A stretch of DNA of 64,000 bases from contig CAWDSH010000001.1 of assembly GCA_963804865.1 (NCBI GenBank), forward strand, positions 930,001 to 994,000. Reading direction: 5' to 3'. This document shows positions 36,681 through 46,382 of this stretch, piece after piece. The notes beneath the pieces were generated by a model. It made no database searches. It saw only the letters and a program-made list of their open reading frames with translations, and was not told the origin of the DNA. Within the stretch, counting starts at the first letter, position 1; each line of letters opens with the position of its first letter. A program made the position numbers and the translations under genes. This stretch comes from CAVVEQ01 sp963804865. Its GTDB lineage: Bacteria > Chloroflexota > Anaerolineae > Anaerolineales > Anaerolineaceae.

Positions 36681-37782
36681 TAATACCTTTGGTACTACCG
36701 CCGGGGTAACGATCAGCGGATCATCAACCGCCTTTAATCAATTCAATGAAAATACGAATTATGGGCTGCATATCCGTAGCAATGGTGCCATATCCATTAA
36801 ATATTCAGAATTCAAAGGGAATGGTTCATTCGGTGCTTATTTCTATAACAATACAGCTGGCGCAACGGCTGGCATCACAATAATGAATTGCAATATTATT
36901 GGAAATGATGCTGGTCTTTTAGCCTGCTCCAATGGTCCGATCATACTTAACACTGTTCAAGCCAGCTCGAATCCCTGGGGAGGGGGTGCAACTCTTGAGA
37001 ACCTGACAAGTCTATCTTCACCAGGTGTGACAATCTCCAACTCCATTTTCTGGGACAACTCGTCCACCGGCCTTTATATCCGATCCAAGGGAAATATCCT
37101 CCTCACCAACACAGCCGCCTGGGACAATGATGGTGTGGCGGGTGCTTCTGGTGCTTACCTGAATAATACGTTCGGCACCGGTTATGTAAAGATCAGCAAT
37201 CCTAAGAGCACCGATCTCGATATGTATGCTGGCTTCAATACAAACCACGACATCGGACTGAATATCTACACCAACGGCATGGTGACGCTCACCAACGTCA
37301 ATTTGATAGATAATGCGGATGGGGGGATCGCCGTCTGGCAGGAGCTGAACAAGGGCGTTACCATGAACAATTGCCGCGTGGATGAAAATGGGGGTCACGG
37401 GATAATCATCGAAACCATAGGACCTATTACCATCAATGGCGGGCATGCCAATGATAATAGTGGGATTGGCGTGATGGCTAATAACCTTTATGCAATCGAT
37501 GCTCTTCCGAAACCAGTGACCATTAAGAACTTCACCGCCAATGGCAACTCTGGTTATGGAATATTTGTAACCTCGAAGGGCGCAATCGCGCTGAGCAGCG
37601 TGACCGCCAACGATACGGTTGGTGGAGACTATGCAGCCATCTGGCTGGAGAACAATGTGGCAGGCGCGCTTACCCCCGCAGTCACGTTGAGCAAGGTCTA
37701 TGCAAATTACAATATTTACCGCGGAGTGTATGTACTTTCCAACGGTGTGGTCAAATACCTTACCGGCGAAGCCTCCTCTTAA
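36568..37782 (+). CDS. Paralogue C, second helix segment
   Basis: Meaningful from about 36660 (YGGWINNTFGTTAGVTISG) to GEASS at 37782, carrying the HDIGLN/CRVDEN module and GPITINGGHANDNSGIGV. Confidence 0.5.
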   Translation: MAGSMVTMILVLMFIQKGLSLSARYPPQATLSYGGWINNTFGTTAGVTISGSSTAFNQFNENTNYGLHIRSNGAISIKYSEFKGNGSFGAYFYNNTAGATAGITIMNCNIIGNDAGLLACSNGPIILNTVQASSNPWGGGATLENLTSLSSPGVTISNSIFWDNSSTGLYIRSKGNILLTNTAAWDNDGVAGASGAYLNNTFGTGYVKISNPKSTDLDMYAGFNTNHDIGLNIYTNGMVTLTNVNLIDNADGGIAVWQELNKGVTMNNCRVDENGGHGIIIETIGPITINGGHANDNSGIGVMANNLYAIDALPKPVTIKNFTANGNSGYGIFVTSKGAIALSSVTANDTVGGDYAAIWLENNVAGALTPAVTLSKVYANYNIYRGVYVLSNGVVKYLTGEASS

Positions 37783-38365
37783 TGGTTACACGGGTACCCA
37801 TATCACAACCTTGGGCGCGATCGTCCTATCCAACGTGAAAGGAATTGATAATGTCACTTATGGTGCAGAATTGATCAATAGTGGTTCCACCACGCATGCG
37901 CCCATCACCGTCACTGGTTCCACAGGCGGCAATGTCTTCAATGGGAATACTGATTATGGTATCCGTATTCATTCGAAAGGTGCAATTTCCTTGAAGAACA
38001 TCACTGCTGACGATAATGCCGGCTATGGAATATATGTAAACAACTATCAGAGTGGTGCCGGGGTAGGAAATGTTACCGTCAGCAACTTGAACCTGGTCAG
38101 TAATCACTTGACAGGGTTGTATATAACCTCGAATGGAGCCGTCACCCTAAACTATATAATCAGCATGCATAATTCTGGTGGTAATGGCACCACAATATAT
38201 TCATACGATCATAATGTGCTCATCACCAATTCAGTGATGATCGCCAACAATGGTCTTGGGATCTATGCCGATGTCGACTTGGGCACCTTCACCATGACCA
38301 ACACGCTTTATTTCGGCAACGATACAGATAACAGCGGTGATCCAAATATTCGAGTGCTCCATTAA
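37700..38365 (+). CDS. Paralogue C, C-terminal segment
   Basis: Meaningful from about 37770 (LNGYTGTHITTLGAIVLSNV) to the cap and a normal TAA at 38365. Confidence 0.5.
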   Translation: MQITIFTAECMYFPTVWSNTLPAKPPLNGYTGTHITTLGAIVLSNVKGIDNVTYGAELINSGSTTHAPITVTGSTGGNVFNGNTDYGIRIHSKGAISLKNITADDNAGYGIYVNNYQSGAGVGNVTVSNLNLVSNHLTGLYITSNGAVTLNYIISMHNSGGNGTTIYSYDHNVLITNSVMIANNGLGIYADVDLGTFTMTNTLYFGNDTDNSGDPNIRVLH

Positions 38366-38393
38366 TCCAGTCCAAGAAAACAACATTAATCCA

Positions 38394-38428
38394 CACCAGG
38401 CGCCTCCCCGGCGCCTGGTGATTTTTTT
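38394..38428 (+). terminator. Terminator after paralogue C
   Basis: CACCAGGCGCC, TCCCC, GGCGCCTGGTG (38394-38420) followed by ATTTTTTTAC. Confidence 0.92.
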
Positions 38429-38446
38429 ACCCCACTCTTCCCCTCC

Positions 38447-38496
38447 CCAAATGCATTGGCATTTGGGGAGGGTGCCTGAAAGGCGGGAGGGGTCGG
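38447..38496. repeat. CTCCCC...CCTGAAAGGCGGGAGG repeat
   Basis: CCCCTCCCCAAATGC/GCATTTGGGGAGGG hairpin followed by TGCCTGAAAGGCGGGAGG. Other copies or parts: 51433-51555 and 57055-57105. It sits immediately before the promoter box of gene D. Confidence 0.7.
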
Positions 38497-38504
38497 GGTG
38501 GGGT

Positions 38505-38575
38505 CCTTACAATCACCCTCCGCAAACCTTAAAATTCCAAAATCCCCTTGAAATCTCAAATCCGCGACCTATAAT
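38505..38575 (+). promoter_or_regulatory. Promoter and upstream box of beta-helix gene D
   Basis: Box CCTTACAATCACCCTCCGC (38505-38523), -35 TTGAAA (38548-38553), 16-bp spacer, TATAAT (38570-38575). Distance 43. Leader GGGGTCGCCATTGTCCGTTC, then TTCATATTCACGGAGG. Confidence 0.82.
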
Positions 38576-38654
38576 GAGATTAGTACGGGGTCGCCATTGT
38601 CCGTTCGAAGCCAATCCCTGAGCCATCCATAACTTCATATTCACGGAGGAAATC

Positions 38655-39707
38655 ATGAAACGAAGCATAAATCTATTCATTCTTCCTGCCACCATCATGC
38701 TCACGCTGCTGGCAACTTTTGCGTTGACCGTCCCGGTCTACGCGCAGGACGAAGCACCAACCGAGGTGGAGCCCGGGGAAGAACCGGCTGAAGAGCTGGC
38801 TCCGGTTCTGGAGGAGGCCGCCGAAACCGGCGTGACTCTCGTGGATGAAAGCGGCGAGCCGCTTCCGCTTGCGGTAGAGGAGACCGCTGAGGTCCTGGCA
38901 AGCGGCGACCCCTGGTACAAGGTGGGCGCGGTCACCTACAATTTCACCTTTGCCGATTGCGATCCACTTCTTGCGGATCCTCAGCCCTGCTCGAACCCCA
39001 TCCAGGCTGCCATCGATTACATCCCCACCACGGGTTTGCCCTCTGACGGCATGATCTACGTGGAGGCAGATAGCTATACTGAGTACGTAACGGTTCCTGG
39101 TTATGGCGATCCCCTTTACCACAATCTGAAAGGCCTGATCGGCACCGTGGTGGATGGCGTCCCGCAGGTCAACCTCACCGGCGATATCTGGATCAATAAC
39201 GTCGACCTGGGATTCACCATCACCGGTTTCAACATCACCGCCGATGCCGACGATCCCTTTGCCGGTATTTACATCATGGACAGCGCTGGCGCGGTGAAAA
39301 TTGAGGACGTGGCGGTGCGAAATACCGGCGAAGGACCGGGGATCAAGATCGTCAATCATACCGGCACGGTCACGCTCACCCGCGTCAAATCCAGCGGCAA
39401 CACGCAAAATAGCGGTGCAATCATTGAGAACACCAGCAGCGTGACGATCAACAACAGCGCCTTCGAAGAGAACTTCCAGACCGGCCTGGTGATCACTACC
39501 AATGGCAAGGTCACCATCAACGGCATCTCTGCCAATTGCAACAACGGCGATGGCGCCAATATCTCCGCGCTGGGTGGCTTGGATATCCGTAACAGTGTTT
39601 TCAGCGATAATACCGCCGAGATCGGCACGAATGCCAGCGGATTGTACGCTTACGACGAACGTGAAGGGCAATATCACTCTGCTCAACGTGTTGGCAAACA
39701 ACAATGA
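38655..39707 (+). CDS. Paralogue D, N-terminal segment
   Basis: 350 codons from the genuine start with GGAGGAAATC upstream: signal, linker, leader domain and first coils. Frame lost at about 39655 (YAYDERE where TNVKGNITLLN is expected). Confidence 0.65.
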   Translation: MKRSINLFILPATIMLTLLATFALTVPVYAQDEAPTEVEPGEEPAEELAPVLEEAAETGVTLVDESGEPLPLAVEETAEVLASGDPWYKVGAVTYNFTFADCDPLLADPQPCSNPIQAAIDYIPTTGLPSDGMIYVEADSYTEYVTVPGYGDPLYHNLKGLIGTVVDGVPQVNLTGDIWINNVDLGFTITGFNITADADDPFAGIYIMDSAGAVKIEDVAVRNTGEGPGIKIVNHTGTVTLTRVKSSGNTQNSGAIIENTSSVTINNSAFEENFQTGLVITTNGKVTINGISANCNNGDGANISALGGLDIRNSVFSDNTAEIGTNASGLYAYDEREGQYHSAQRVGKQQ

Positions 39708-40248
39708 GCTGCATGGTATGTTCCTGGGCACAAAGACCGGCATTATCTCTGCGACCGGGCTGACCGCTGCGGGCAACGCCGGCGGTAACGGCGCCTGGCT
39801 GGATGCCTGTTACATGGACGCAGGCCTCTGCACTTCGACCGGTACCGGCAGCGTCAGCGTATCAGAAAGCGATTTTCTTGAGAACAGCGCGCCCGGTATC
39901 CTCGCCCCCGGACTGGTCATCCAATCCCGTGGCAATATCACTCTCAACAAGGTCAACGCGAGCAGCAATCTTTCGGAAGGCGCGGAATTGATCACCATGT
40001 TCAGCCCGCTCGCTGCCCCGACCGTCAACATCTACCGTTCCACCTTCAGCGACAATCGTCATACAGGGTTGACCGTCTGGTCCAAAGGCAATATCACGTT
40101 GAACAACGTCGCCGCCGATGTGAACACCAGCGGGAGCACGACCTCCGGTGCCTGGCTCTCCACCAGCGGCATGCCCGGCTCCATATTGATCTATGAACAC
40201 TTACGGTCCCAACTCCTTCAGCCACAACCAGGGCGTACCGGGCGCTGA
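39502..40248 (+). CDS. Paralogue D, second segment
   Basis: Meaningful from about 39655 (TNVKGNITLLNVLANNNELH) to ILIYEH near 40200. Confidence 0.45.
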   Translation: MARSPSTASLPIATTAMAPISPRWVAWISVTVFSAIIPPRSARMPADCTLTTNVKGNITLLNVLANNNELHGMFLGTKTGIISATGLTAAGNAGGNGAWLDACYMDAGLCTSTGTGSVSVSESDFLENSAPGILAPGLVIQSRGNITLNKVNASSNLSEGAELITMFSPLAAPTVNIYRSTFSDNRHTGLTVWSKGNITLNNVAADVNTSGSTTSGAWLSTSGMPGSILIYEHLRSQLLQPQPGRTGR

Positions 40249-41107
40249 AGGTGAAGGCGGGAACGGTCTTTTCGCCTTCACCTGGCACAACATCATCGTC
40301 AATGGCGCAACTGCCATCAATAACAGCAACCACGGTTTCCTCCTGGATAACGCCTACGGAAACGGCGCGGTCACCGTTCATGATAGCCACGCAATTGGTA
40401 ACGACAGCACCGGTATCACGGCCATTTCTGCCGGCGCGTTCAACATCAATTATTCAAGCTTCAGTTACAACGCTGGCTCTAATGCTGTGCTGGATAATAT
40501 TACCCCTGTCGCCAGCCCGGGCGTGACCATCCTGCAAAGCGAATTCAACGAGAGCACCGGCTCGAGCGGTCTGATCGTCTACAGCAAAGGCGCGATCACC
40601 CTCACCGATTCCCAGGCACGTCTTAACCAGACCTTTGGCGCCTGGATCGATAACAGCGTGGGCACCGCCGGGGTTTCCATCCTTTACAGCCGCCTGACCA
40701 ATATCTTCAGCCAGAATCGCGGCGGAACCGGCCTCGAGATCACCAGTAAAGGCGCGGTCAGCATCAAGAGAACGAGCGCGTCCGGCAACTCGGGTATGGG
40801 CGCGATCATTGATAACTGCCTGGTCAGCGGTGGGGTTTGCCAGAGCAAGGGCGGCGCGGTTTCGATCGCTTGCTCGAATTTCGATGCCAATACTGGCGGT
40901 TACGGCCTTCTCCTCATATCGGGCGGCGCGATATCGCTCGCCGACTCGGGGCTCGTTTCAACGGTTCCGGCACGGGCGCATACCTCGCGAACAATTGGAC
41001 AGGTTCAACCGGTGGTGTTTCCGTCATCCGCTCGGCTTTACCCGATCCGTACGAATTCACATCGAACGGCTCCTCCGGCCTGGTCATCCATACTTTCGGT
41101 CCGGTGA
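40193..41107 (+). CDS. Paralogue D, third segment
   Basis: Coils from TYGPNSFSHNQGVPG to GGAISLADSG (about 40950), with the loop IIDNCLVSGGVCQSKGG. Confidence 0.5.
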   Translation: MNTYGPNSFSHNQGVPGAEGEGGNGLFAFTWHNIIVNGATAINNSNHGFLLDNAYGNGAVTVHDSHAIGNDSTGITAISAGAFNINYSSFSYNAGSNAVLDNITPVASPGVTILQSEFNESTGSSGLIVYSKGAITLTDSQARLNQTFGAWIDNSVGTAGVSILYSRLTNIFSQNRGGTGLEITSKGAVSIKRTSASGNSGMGAIIDNCLVSGGVCQSKGGAVSIACSNFDANTGGYGLLLISGGAISLADSGLVSTVPARAHTSRTIGQVQPVVFPSSARLYPIRTNSHRTAPPAWSSILSVR

Positions 41108-41550
41108 CCGTCCGTGATGGCATAATCAAGGAAAACGGCGGCTGGGGTGTGAAGATCGAAAATCAGCAAGGCGCGGTAACACTTTCAAAACTCGCAATCT
41201 CGGATAACGACGCGGACGGTCTTTCAGTGCAGACGCTGGGTTCCATCTTGATCACAGACAGTTGGGCTGCCTACAGCGGCAGGGTTGGCGCAGAATTGCT
41301 CAACTACATGGGCAGCGGCACGGTGACGTTGAAGAACTGCCAGTTCAACCTCAACGGCGGCACCGGATTGGTGCTGAAAAGCGCGAACGCCATCTCGATG
41401 ACCAACGTGGACGCCTGGTCCAATGAATTCTATAATGTCACCTACCCCGGCTATGGCATGGATATCGATAACACCGACGGCACCGCCGGAGTTCACTTTC
41501 TACACGCCAGCCGCAGCCTACCCCGAAGATTTCAACCTGGTCTTCGATAA
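40837..41550 (+). CDS. Paralogue D, fourth segment
   Basis: Meaningful from RFNGSGTGAYLANNWTG (about 40955) to DNTDGTAGV (about 41490). Confidence 0.45.
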   Translation: MPEQGRRGFDRLLEFRCQYWRLRPSPHIGRRDIARRLGARFNGSGTGAYLANNWTGSTGGVSVIRSALPDPYEFTSNGSSGLVIHTFGPVTVRDGIIKENGGWGVKIENQQGAVTLSKLAISDNDADGLSVQTLGSILITDSWAAYSGRVGAELLNYMGSGTVTLKNCQFNLNGGTGLVLKSANAISMTNVDAWSNEFYNVTYPGYGMDIDNTDGTAGVHFLHASRSLPRRFQPGLR

Positions 41551-42646
41551 CGCAGCCGCGGGATTACACATCCTGAGCAACGGGGCGGTCAGCCTGGCGA
41601 AGGTCGACGCCCACGAGAACACGGGCGACGGTGTTTATATCGAAAACGATAGCATCGATCACCTGAAAGCCGTTACTGTGAGTAATTCCCTCTTCAAATT
41701 GAACACGCATCACGGTATCACCATCCTCAGCGGCGGTCCGCTCACCTTCAGCGGCAACACGGCGGAGGGCAACATGGTCTACGGCGCCAGCCTGGATAAC
41801 TGCCTGTTCGTCGATGTCGTCTGCCAATCGACCGCCGCGATGAACATCAAGAACAGCCACTTCGATGGCAACTTTAACAGCGGTCTGTCCGCATCCACGG
41901 GCGGAAACGTCCTGCTCGATATGGTCACCGCCAGCCGCAACATCAACGGCAACGGCGCGGGGATCAGCCAGGCGGATTCGAGCCTGGCCGCGCCGAAGGT
42001 GACCGTGCAGCGCAGCCAATTCAACGATAACCGCTACGACGGGCTGCTCGTCACCGGGAAAGGACTGATCACGGTCAACGCGGTGGAAGCCAGCCACAAC
42101 CTGGGGCTGGAAGGGACGAATCCGCACGGCGGGATGATCCTGGATAACTACACCTACGGCAGCGGCGCGGTGAGCGTACTTTCCACGCTTGGACCCAATA
42201 TCTTCAACGATAACGCGCGTTACGGGCTGGCGATCTATTCTAACGGCGCTATCTCAGCCAGCAAAGTGACCTCCCTGCGCAACGGCTCCCACGGGGTCTA
42301 CCTGATGGGATATACCGCCGCATCGAGTATCGTATTCAGTGATGCGAACCTGCGCATGAACACCAACTCGGGTCTCTACGCCAGCACTTACGGCTCGATC
42401 ACTATCTCTCGCGTGATCTCGCTCTATAACGGGGTTGGTAGCGGATGGGATGGGGTGGACCTCTATTCGCACGGCAAGCCGATCACCATCAATCAGAGCG
42501 CGATGCACGGCAATGGCTTTTATGGTATTCACGCCAATGCCGGCGCCGGGATCCCGGTCACCATCAGCAGATCCTCCTGGTTCGGCAACGGTCCATCGAC
42601 CGCACCCGATCTCTACTGGGTGGGAACGCTGATACTTATCCCGTAG
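41423..42646 (+). CDS. Paralogue D, C-terminal segment
   Basis: Meaningful from about 41495 to the natural stop at 42646; over 380 codons of coils with the loop DNCLFVDVVCQSTAAMN. Confidence 0.55.
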   Translation: MNSIMSPTPAMAWISITPTAPPEFTFYTPAAAYPEDFNLVFDNAAAGLHILSNGAVSLAKVDAHENTGDGVYIENDSIDHLKAVTVSNSLFKLNTHHGITILSGGPLTFSGNTAEGNMVYGASLDNCLFVDVVCQSTAAMNIKNSHFDGNFNSGLSASTGGNVLLDMVTASRNINGNGAGISQADSSLAAPKVTVQRSQFNDNRYDGLLVTGKGLITVNAVEASHNLGLEGTNPHGGMILDNYTYGSGAVSVLSTLGPNIFNDNARYGLAIYSNGAISASKVTSLRNGSHGVYLMGYTAASSIVFSDANLRMNTNSGLYASTYGSITISRVISLYNGVGSGWDGVDLYSHGKPITINQSAMHGNGFYGIHANAGAGIPVTISRSSWFGNGPSTAPDLYWVGTLILIP

Positions 42647-42671
42647 ATTGTTGATTGGCAAACCTATCCAA

Positions 42672-42698
42672 ACCGGCAGCCAATGGCTGCCGGTCTTT
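42672..42698 (+). terminator. Terminator after paralogue D
   Basis: ACCGGCAGCC, AAT, GGCTGCCGGT (42672-42694) then CTTTC. This stem is unrelated to the CACCAGG element used by the other plus-strand paralogues. Confidence 0.8.
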
Positions 42699-42709
42699 CG
42701 TTCCCCTCT

Positions 42710-42781
42710 CCTTACAATCACCCTCCGCAAACCTTAAATCTGCATAAAACCTATTGATTTTAATTTTTCACGACCTATAAT
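42710..42781 (+). promoter_or_regulatory. Promoter and upstream box of beta-helix gene E
   Basis: Box CCTTACAATCACCCTCCGC (42710-42728), -35 TTGATT (42754-42759), 16-bp spacer, TATAAT (42776-42781). Distance 44. The segment from -35 to the ATG is nearly identical to that of gene C. Confidence 0.82.
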
Positions 42782-42860
42782 GAAGATGTCGTGGGGTCAA
42801 CATAGTTCGTCTGCAGCCATTCCCTCAGAAATTCAAAATTTCATATTCACGGAGGTAAAA

Positions 42861-45800
42861 ATGAAACGAAGCATGTCTATTTTCATGCTGCCTGCCATCA
42901 TCGCACTCTCACTGTTGTTGAGGACCAACCGAAATCCCGGTTGAAGGTGCCGTTACCGAAATCCGTCGCGGGACTGATCCTGCCGGGACGGGAGAAGTCC
43001 CACCGGAGGAAGCTCCGCTTGAGGAATCAACGGAGCTCGCTCCCGCCCTGGAGACCCTCGCTGAAAATGGCGTGGCGGTGGTTGATGAAACCGGCGAGGT
43101 CGTTCCGCTCGCCAGCGAGGAAACTGCGCAAGCCCTCAGTGTCGGCGATCCCTGGATCAAGGTGGGCACGGTCACCTACCGCTTCCTCTATACGGGCGAG
43201 AGCTGCGGGGGTGATCCCAACTGCACTGTCTCCGCCACGCCCTTCCAGGACGCGGTCAACAAGATTGCCGCGGGTTTCATCCCCTCGGATGGCTTGATCC
43301 ATGCCGATGTCGCCATTCCTGTATCGCGATCAGCAGATCGATATCGATGGCGCGGCCGATCCCGATCTCAACAAGATCAAGGGCATCATCGGTCACACCA
43401 ATCCGGATACTCATGATGCGGATGTGCTCCTTTTCTCAGACGTCACCGGCAGCTATATCCATGTTACCAACATGACCAGTGGCGCGGGGTTCATTCTGAG
43501 CGGTCTTTTCGTCACAGGCGATGACACACCCATCATCGGTATCACCAACAGCAAAGGCACGATCAATTTAACTGACGTTCGGGCGGGCAGCGCGAGCGCG
43601 GTATCCGGCACGCTTGCCCTCAATATCAACAATCACAACGGGGCGATCATCTTGAACCGCGTTTCAGCCAGCGAAAGCCCGGTGAGCGGCGGCGCGCTGC
43701 TCGCCAACCTGCTGGGCACGGCAGGCATCACCATCACCAGTTCCACCTTTGATCACAACGGCACCGGCTCGAGCAGCGGCATGTTCATCGCCTCCAACGG
43801 TCCCGTGACCATCAACGGCTCATCCTTCAGCGATAACCGCTCCCCCGACCTGCCTGGGCTCTCGATCTTCCAGAGCGGAACGCTCACCATCAAGAACACG
43901 GATATCTCCGGCAACTATCATGCCGGCATGCTCACCGAGCCGCTCAAGAGCAATATCACCCTGGAGAACGTCTATTTCCTCGAAAACCACCGGACCGGCG
44001 TGGGTTTATCCACCAGCGGCAACATCACTTTGAAGAATGTAACAGCATCAGAAAATTATTACCAAGGTGCCCTGCTGGATACCTGCTGGGTGAGCGCTGG
44101 CGCGTGCACCGCCACCGGCACCGGCAAGGTGAGCATCACCAGCAGTATATTCGATGAGAATGAGAACCAGAATTCCCTAGCTGATGCTGGTGCATTATGG
44201 ATCATCGCCCGCGGCGCTATTTCGCTTAAAGACGTCACAGCATCCCAAAATGGGACCGTCGCTAACCCCATTTCCGGCGCCATTCTGGATACCCATTATT
44301 CGCCATTGACAAGCGGAGCGACGATCGCAAAAGGTACATTCGATGCGAATTTAGAGAGCGGATTGCTTGTCTATGCCAAAGGCGCGATCACTCTGACAAG
44401 CGTTAGCACTGTTGGGAATGAATACGCGTATGGCGCCTACCTGGATAATCACTTTGGGACGGCTGGAGTCACCATCAAAGGCTCAGTATACGCTTATAAC
44501 TATTTCAGCAATAATGGTGACACCCTGGATGCAAACGACGACGGGCTTCATATCGACACGAAAGGTCCTCTGTCCCTTAGCTATCTATACGTTCAAGGAA
44601 ATAACGGATATGGAATGTTGTTCGTCGGATCTACAGGTAACGTGACCATAAAAAATGGCAATTTCTCAGGCAATGCTAATACAGGCTTGGTACTTTCCAC
44701 CTCGGGAGCGATCACCTTGAATAACGTGAACGCCAACGGCAATAATATGGCAGGTGCCATCCTGCAGAATTTCACTGCGCCCACGCCAAAGAATATCTCC
44801 ATCACATCATCGTATTTCAATCTAAATGACCACGAAGGACTTGTGATCGATACCAAGGGTGCTGTGACGATCACGAAAACGACAGCAAGCAGTAGTACTG
44901 CCAGTCGCGGGATCGATATTGATAATCGATCCGGAACTTCAGGCGTGACGATATCCGGCAGCACCATGGAGAATAACTTTGCTGAAGGTTTGTATATTTT
45001 ATCCGATGGAGCCATCAAGCTCACCAACATCATTTCGGATTCTAATCTGCTCGGTGCGTTCCTGACCAACGCTTCAGCATCCACTCTCCAACCAGTGACG
45101 ATCAACGGAGGAAGTTTCAGCGGGAATGACGCTTACGGTCTCGAAATCTCCACCCGCGGGAATATCAGCCTCTCCAAAGTTAAAGTTATCGGGAATGCCA
45201 GTTACGGGGCGCAAATGGGTAATATCTTCGGAGCTCCTGCCTTCCCAACGATCAAGGTGAGTAATTCGAATTTTGATGGGAATGGCGCATTCGGGTTAAG
45301 GATCCGCTCGCGGGGGGCAGTCACGCTAACGAGTATTACCGCCAATGTCAACGCTGGAATTGGAGCGGATATCGAGAACGAACTAGGAAATGTTTCGGTA
45401 CTGGGTACCAATACGAACCCGAATGATTTCTCTCTCAATACCGGCACCCATGATGGATTAAGGATCAATACCACGGGAGCCGTGATCCTTAAAACAATAT
45501 ACGCCATTGGCAACTCCGGAGCCTGGGGTGTCAATATCGGTTTCGATAAGCTCCCCAGCAGCGTATCGGTGGTCGGAGCCAATGTCCACGCCAACCAGTA
45601 CGGCATGGTGGTCATCTCTAAAGGCTCGATAACCGTCAGCAGCGTGACCGGCGAAGCAAATACCCTGGCGGCTCTATATCTGGATAATTCAAATGACCAC
45701 ACCGGCACCAAGAATATCATCATCAGCAAGGGGACCTTCTACGGGAACGCCATCGGCATCAACGTCCATTCCTGGGGACAGATCACGGTCAGCTCCAGCA

Positions 45801-46339
45801 TCTCAAGTGACAACTCGGGTTATGGCGCGATCCTGGATAACAGCGCCAACACCCTGCCGGTGCCAAAAGGCATCACCATCACCGGCAGCACCAGCCTCTC
45901 AAACCAGTTCAGTGATAACACTTATTCGGGTATTGTCGCCTATTCCTGCGGACCGATCACCATCACCGGCGTGACCGCCGATCGCAATGGAGAAAGCGGT
46001 ATAAATCTCGATGAGAGCGCCACCCCCAATCATGGCGGTAACATCACGCTGAGCAAGATCACCACCCGTTACAATGAAGGCAGCGGCATTTACGTGGATT
46101 CCAATGGTACGTTCAAGGGAAGCACTATCATCTCCCTGCTCAATTCAACCCCAGGTGGCTGGGATGGGTTGACACTGTACGTGCATGACCATGCCGTGAC
46201 CATCTCCAACAGCTTCTTCATCGGCAATGGGTATTATGGGCTTTACGTTCAAATGGGCGCAGGGAGCCTCGCTCCCCTGACCCTGACCAACGTGTTTGCT
46301 GCGGGAAATGAAATCAGCCAGATCTTTGTCACGAGATAA
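42861..46339 (+). pseudogene. Beta-helix paralogue E, signal peptide deleted
   Basis: About 1160 codons. MKRSMSIFMLPAIIALSLL is followed directly by the linker (GTTGAGGACC...), so about 56 bases that encode the end of the signal peptide and the PVYAQDE cleavage site in paralogue C are missing; TTG flanks both ends of the lost piece. The frame also shifts there and again near 43315. The leader is VAVVDETGEVVPLASEETAQ then VGDPWIKVGTVTYRF. The long remainder (43315-46339) is an uninterrupted 1000-codon helix with loop DTCWVSAGACTATGTG, ending in a shortened cap (NVFAAGNEISQIFVTR). Confidence 0.8.
43301..46339 (+). CDS. Paralogue E, long beta-helix segment
   Basis: 1012 open codons, meaningful from LYRDQQIDIDGAADPDLNK. 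The longest intact coil domain of E; its coil consensus is GxITLxNVxAxxNxxxGAxL. No stop or shift in 3 kb. Confidence 0.7.
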   Translation: MPMSPFLYRDQQIDIDGAADPDLNKIKGIIGHTNPDTHDADVLLFSDVTGSYIHVTNMTSGAGFILSGLFVTGDDTPIIGITNSKGTINLTDVRAGSASAVSGTLALNINNHNGAIILNRVSASESPVSGGALLANLLGTAGITITSSTFDHNGTGSSSGMFIASNGPVTINGSSFSDNRSPDLPGLSIFQSGTLTIKNTDISGNYHAGMLTEPLKSNITLENVYFLENHRTGVGLSTSGNITLKNVTASENYYQGALLDTCWVSAGACTATGTGKVSITSSIFDENENQNSLADAGALWIIARGAISLKDVTASQNGTVANPISGAILDTHYSPLTSGATIAKGTFDANLESGLLVYAKGAITLTSVSTVGNEYAYGAYLDNHFGTAGVTIKGSVYAYNYFSNNGDTLDANDDGLHIDTKGPLSLSYLYVQGNNGYGMLFVGSTGNVTIKNGNFSGNANTGLVLSTSGAITLNNVNANGNNMAGAILQNFTAPTPKNISITSSYFNLNDHEGLVIDTKGAVTITKTTASSSTASRGIDIDNRSGTSGVTISGSTMENNFAEGLYILSDGAIKLTNIISDSNLLGAFLTNASASTLQPVTINGGSFSGNDAYGLEISTRGNISLSKVKVIGNASYGAQMGNIFGAPAFPTIKVSNSNFDGNGAFGLRIRSRGAVTLTSITANVNAGIGADIENELGNVSVLGTNTNPNDFSLNTGTHDGLRINTTGAVILKTIYAIGNSGAWGVNIGFDKLPSSVSVVGANVHANQYGMVVISKGSITVSSVTGEANTLAALYLDNSNDHTGTKNIIISKGTFYGNAIGINVHSWGQITVSSSISSDNSGYGAILDNSANTLPVPKGITITGSTSLSNQFSDNTYSGIVAYSCGPITITGVTADRNGESGINLDESATPNHGGNITLSKITTRYNEGSGIYVDSNGTFKGSTIISLLNSTPGGWDGLTLYVHDHAVTISNSFFIGNGYYGLYVQMGAGSLAPLTLTNVFAAGNEISQIFVTR

Positions 46340-46382
46340 TCATTCCTGCTCGAACGGATAATTCTGCATTTTACACAAACCC

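Larger units (their letters stand above)
35116..38365 (+). pseudogene. Beta-helix paralogue C, heavily degraded
   Basis: About 1080 codons. The start MKRSVSIFMLPAILALTLL is intact but one extra C in TACGCCGCAGG (35202; D has TACGCGCAGG) breaks the frame at the signal-peptidase site, giving a stop after about 36 codons. Further shifts lie near 35285, 35505, 35572, 35803, 35825, 36660 and 37770. Between them the leader domain (VTLVDETGELLALATEEAAE) and helix coils are perfectly recognisable. It ends in the family cap TLYFGNDTDNSGDPNIRVLH. Contains one HDIGLNIYTNG/CRVDEN module (37190-37400). Confidence 0.8.
38655..42646 (+). pseudogene. Beta-helix paralogue D, four frameshifts
   Basis: About 1330 codons, noticeably more GC-rich than A-C. 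Signal peptide (TFALTVPVYAQDE), leader (VTLVDESGEPLPLAVEETAE, SGDPWYKVGAVTYNF), Cys pair FADCDPLLADPQPC, PIQAAIDYIPTTGLPSDG and helix coils. The first third (DIWINNVDLGFTITGFNITA) matches A closely. Shifts lie near 39655, 40200, 40950 and 41495. Two two-Cys loops are present (DACYMDAGLCTSTGTG and DNCLVSGGVCQSKGG). The C-terminus (SSWFGNGPSTAPDLYWVG) is a diverged cap. A plain hairpin terminator follows at 42672. Confidence 0.8.
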
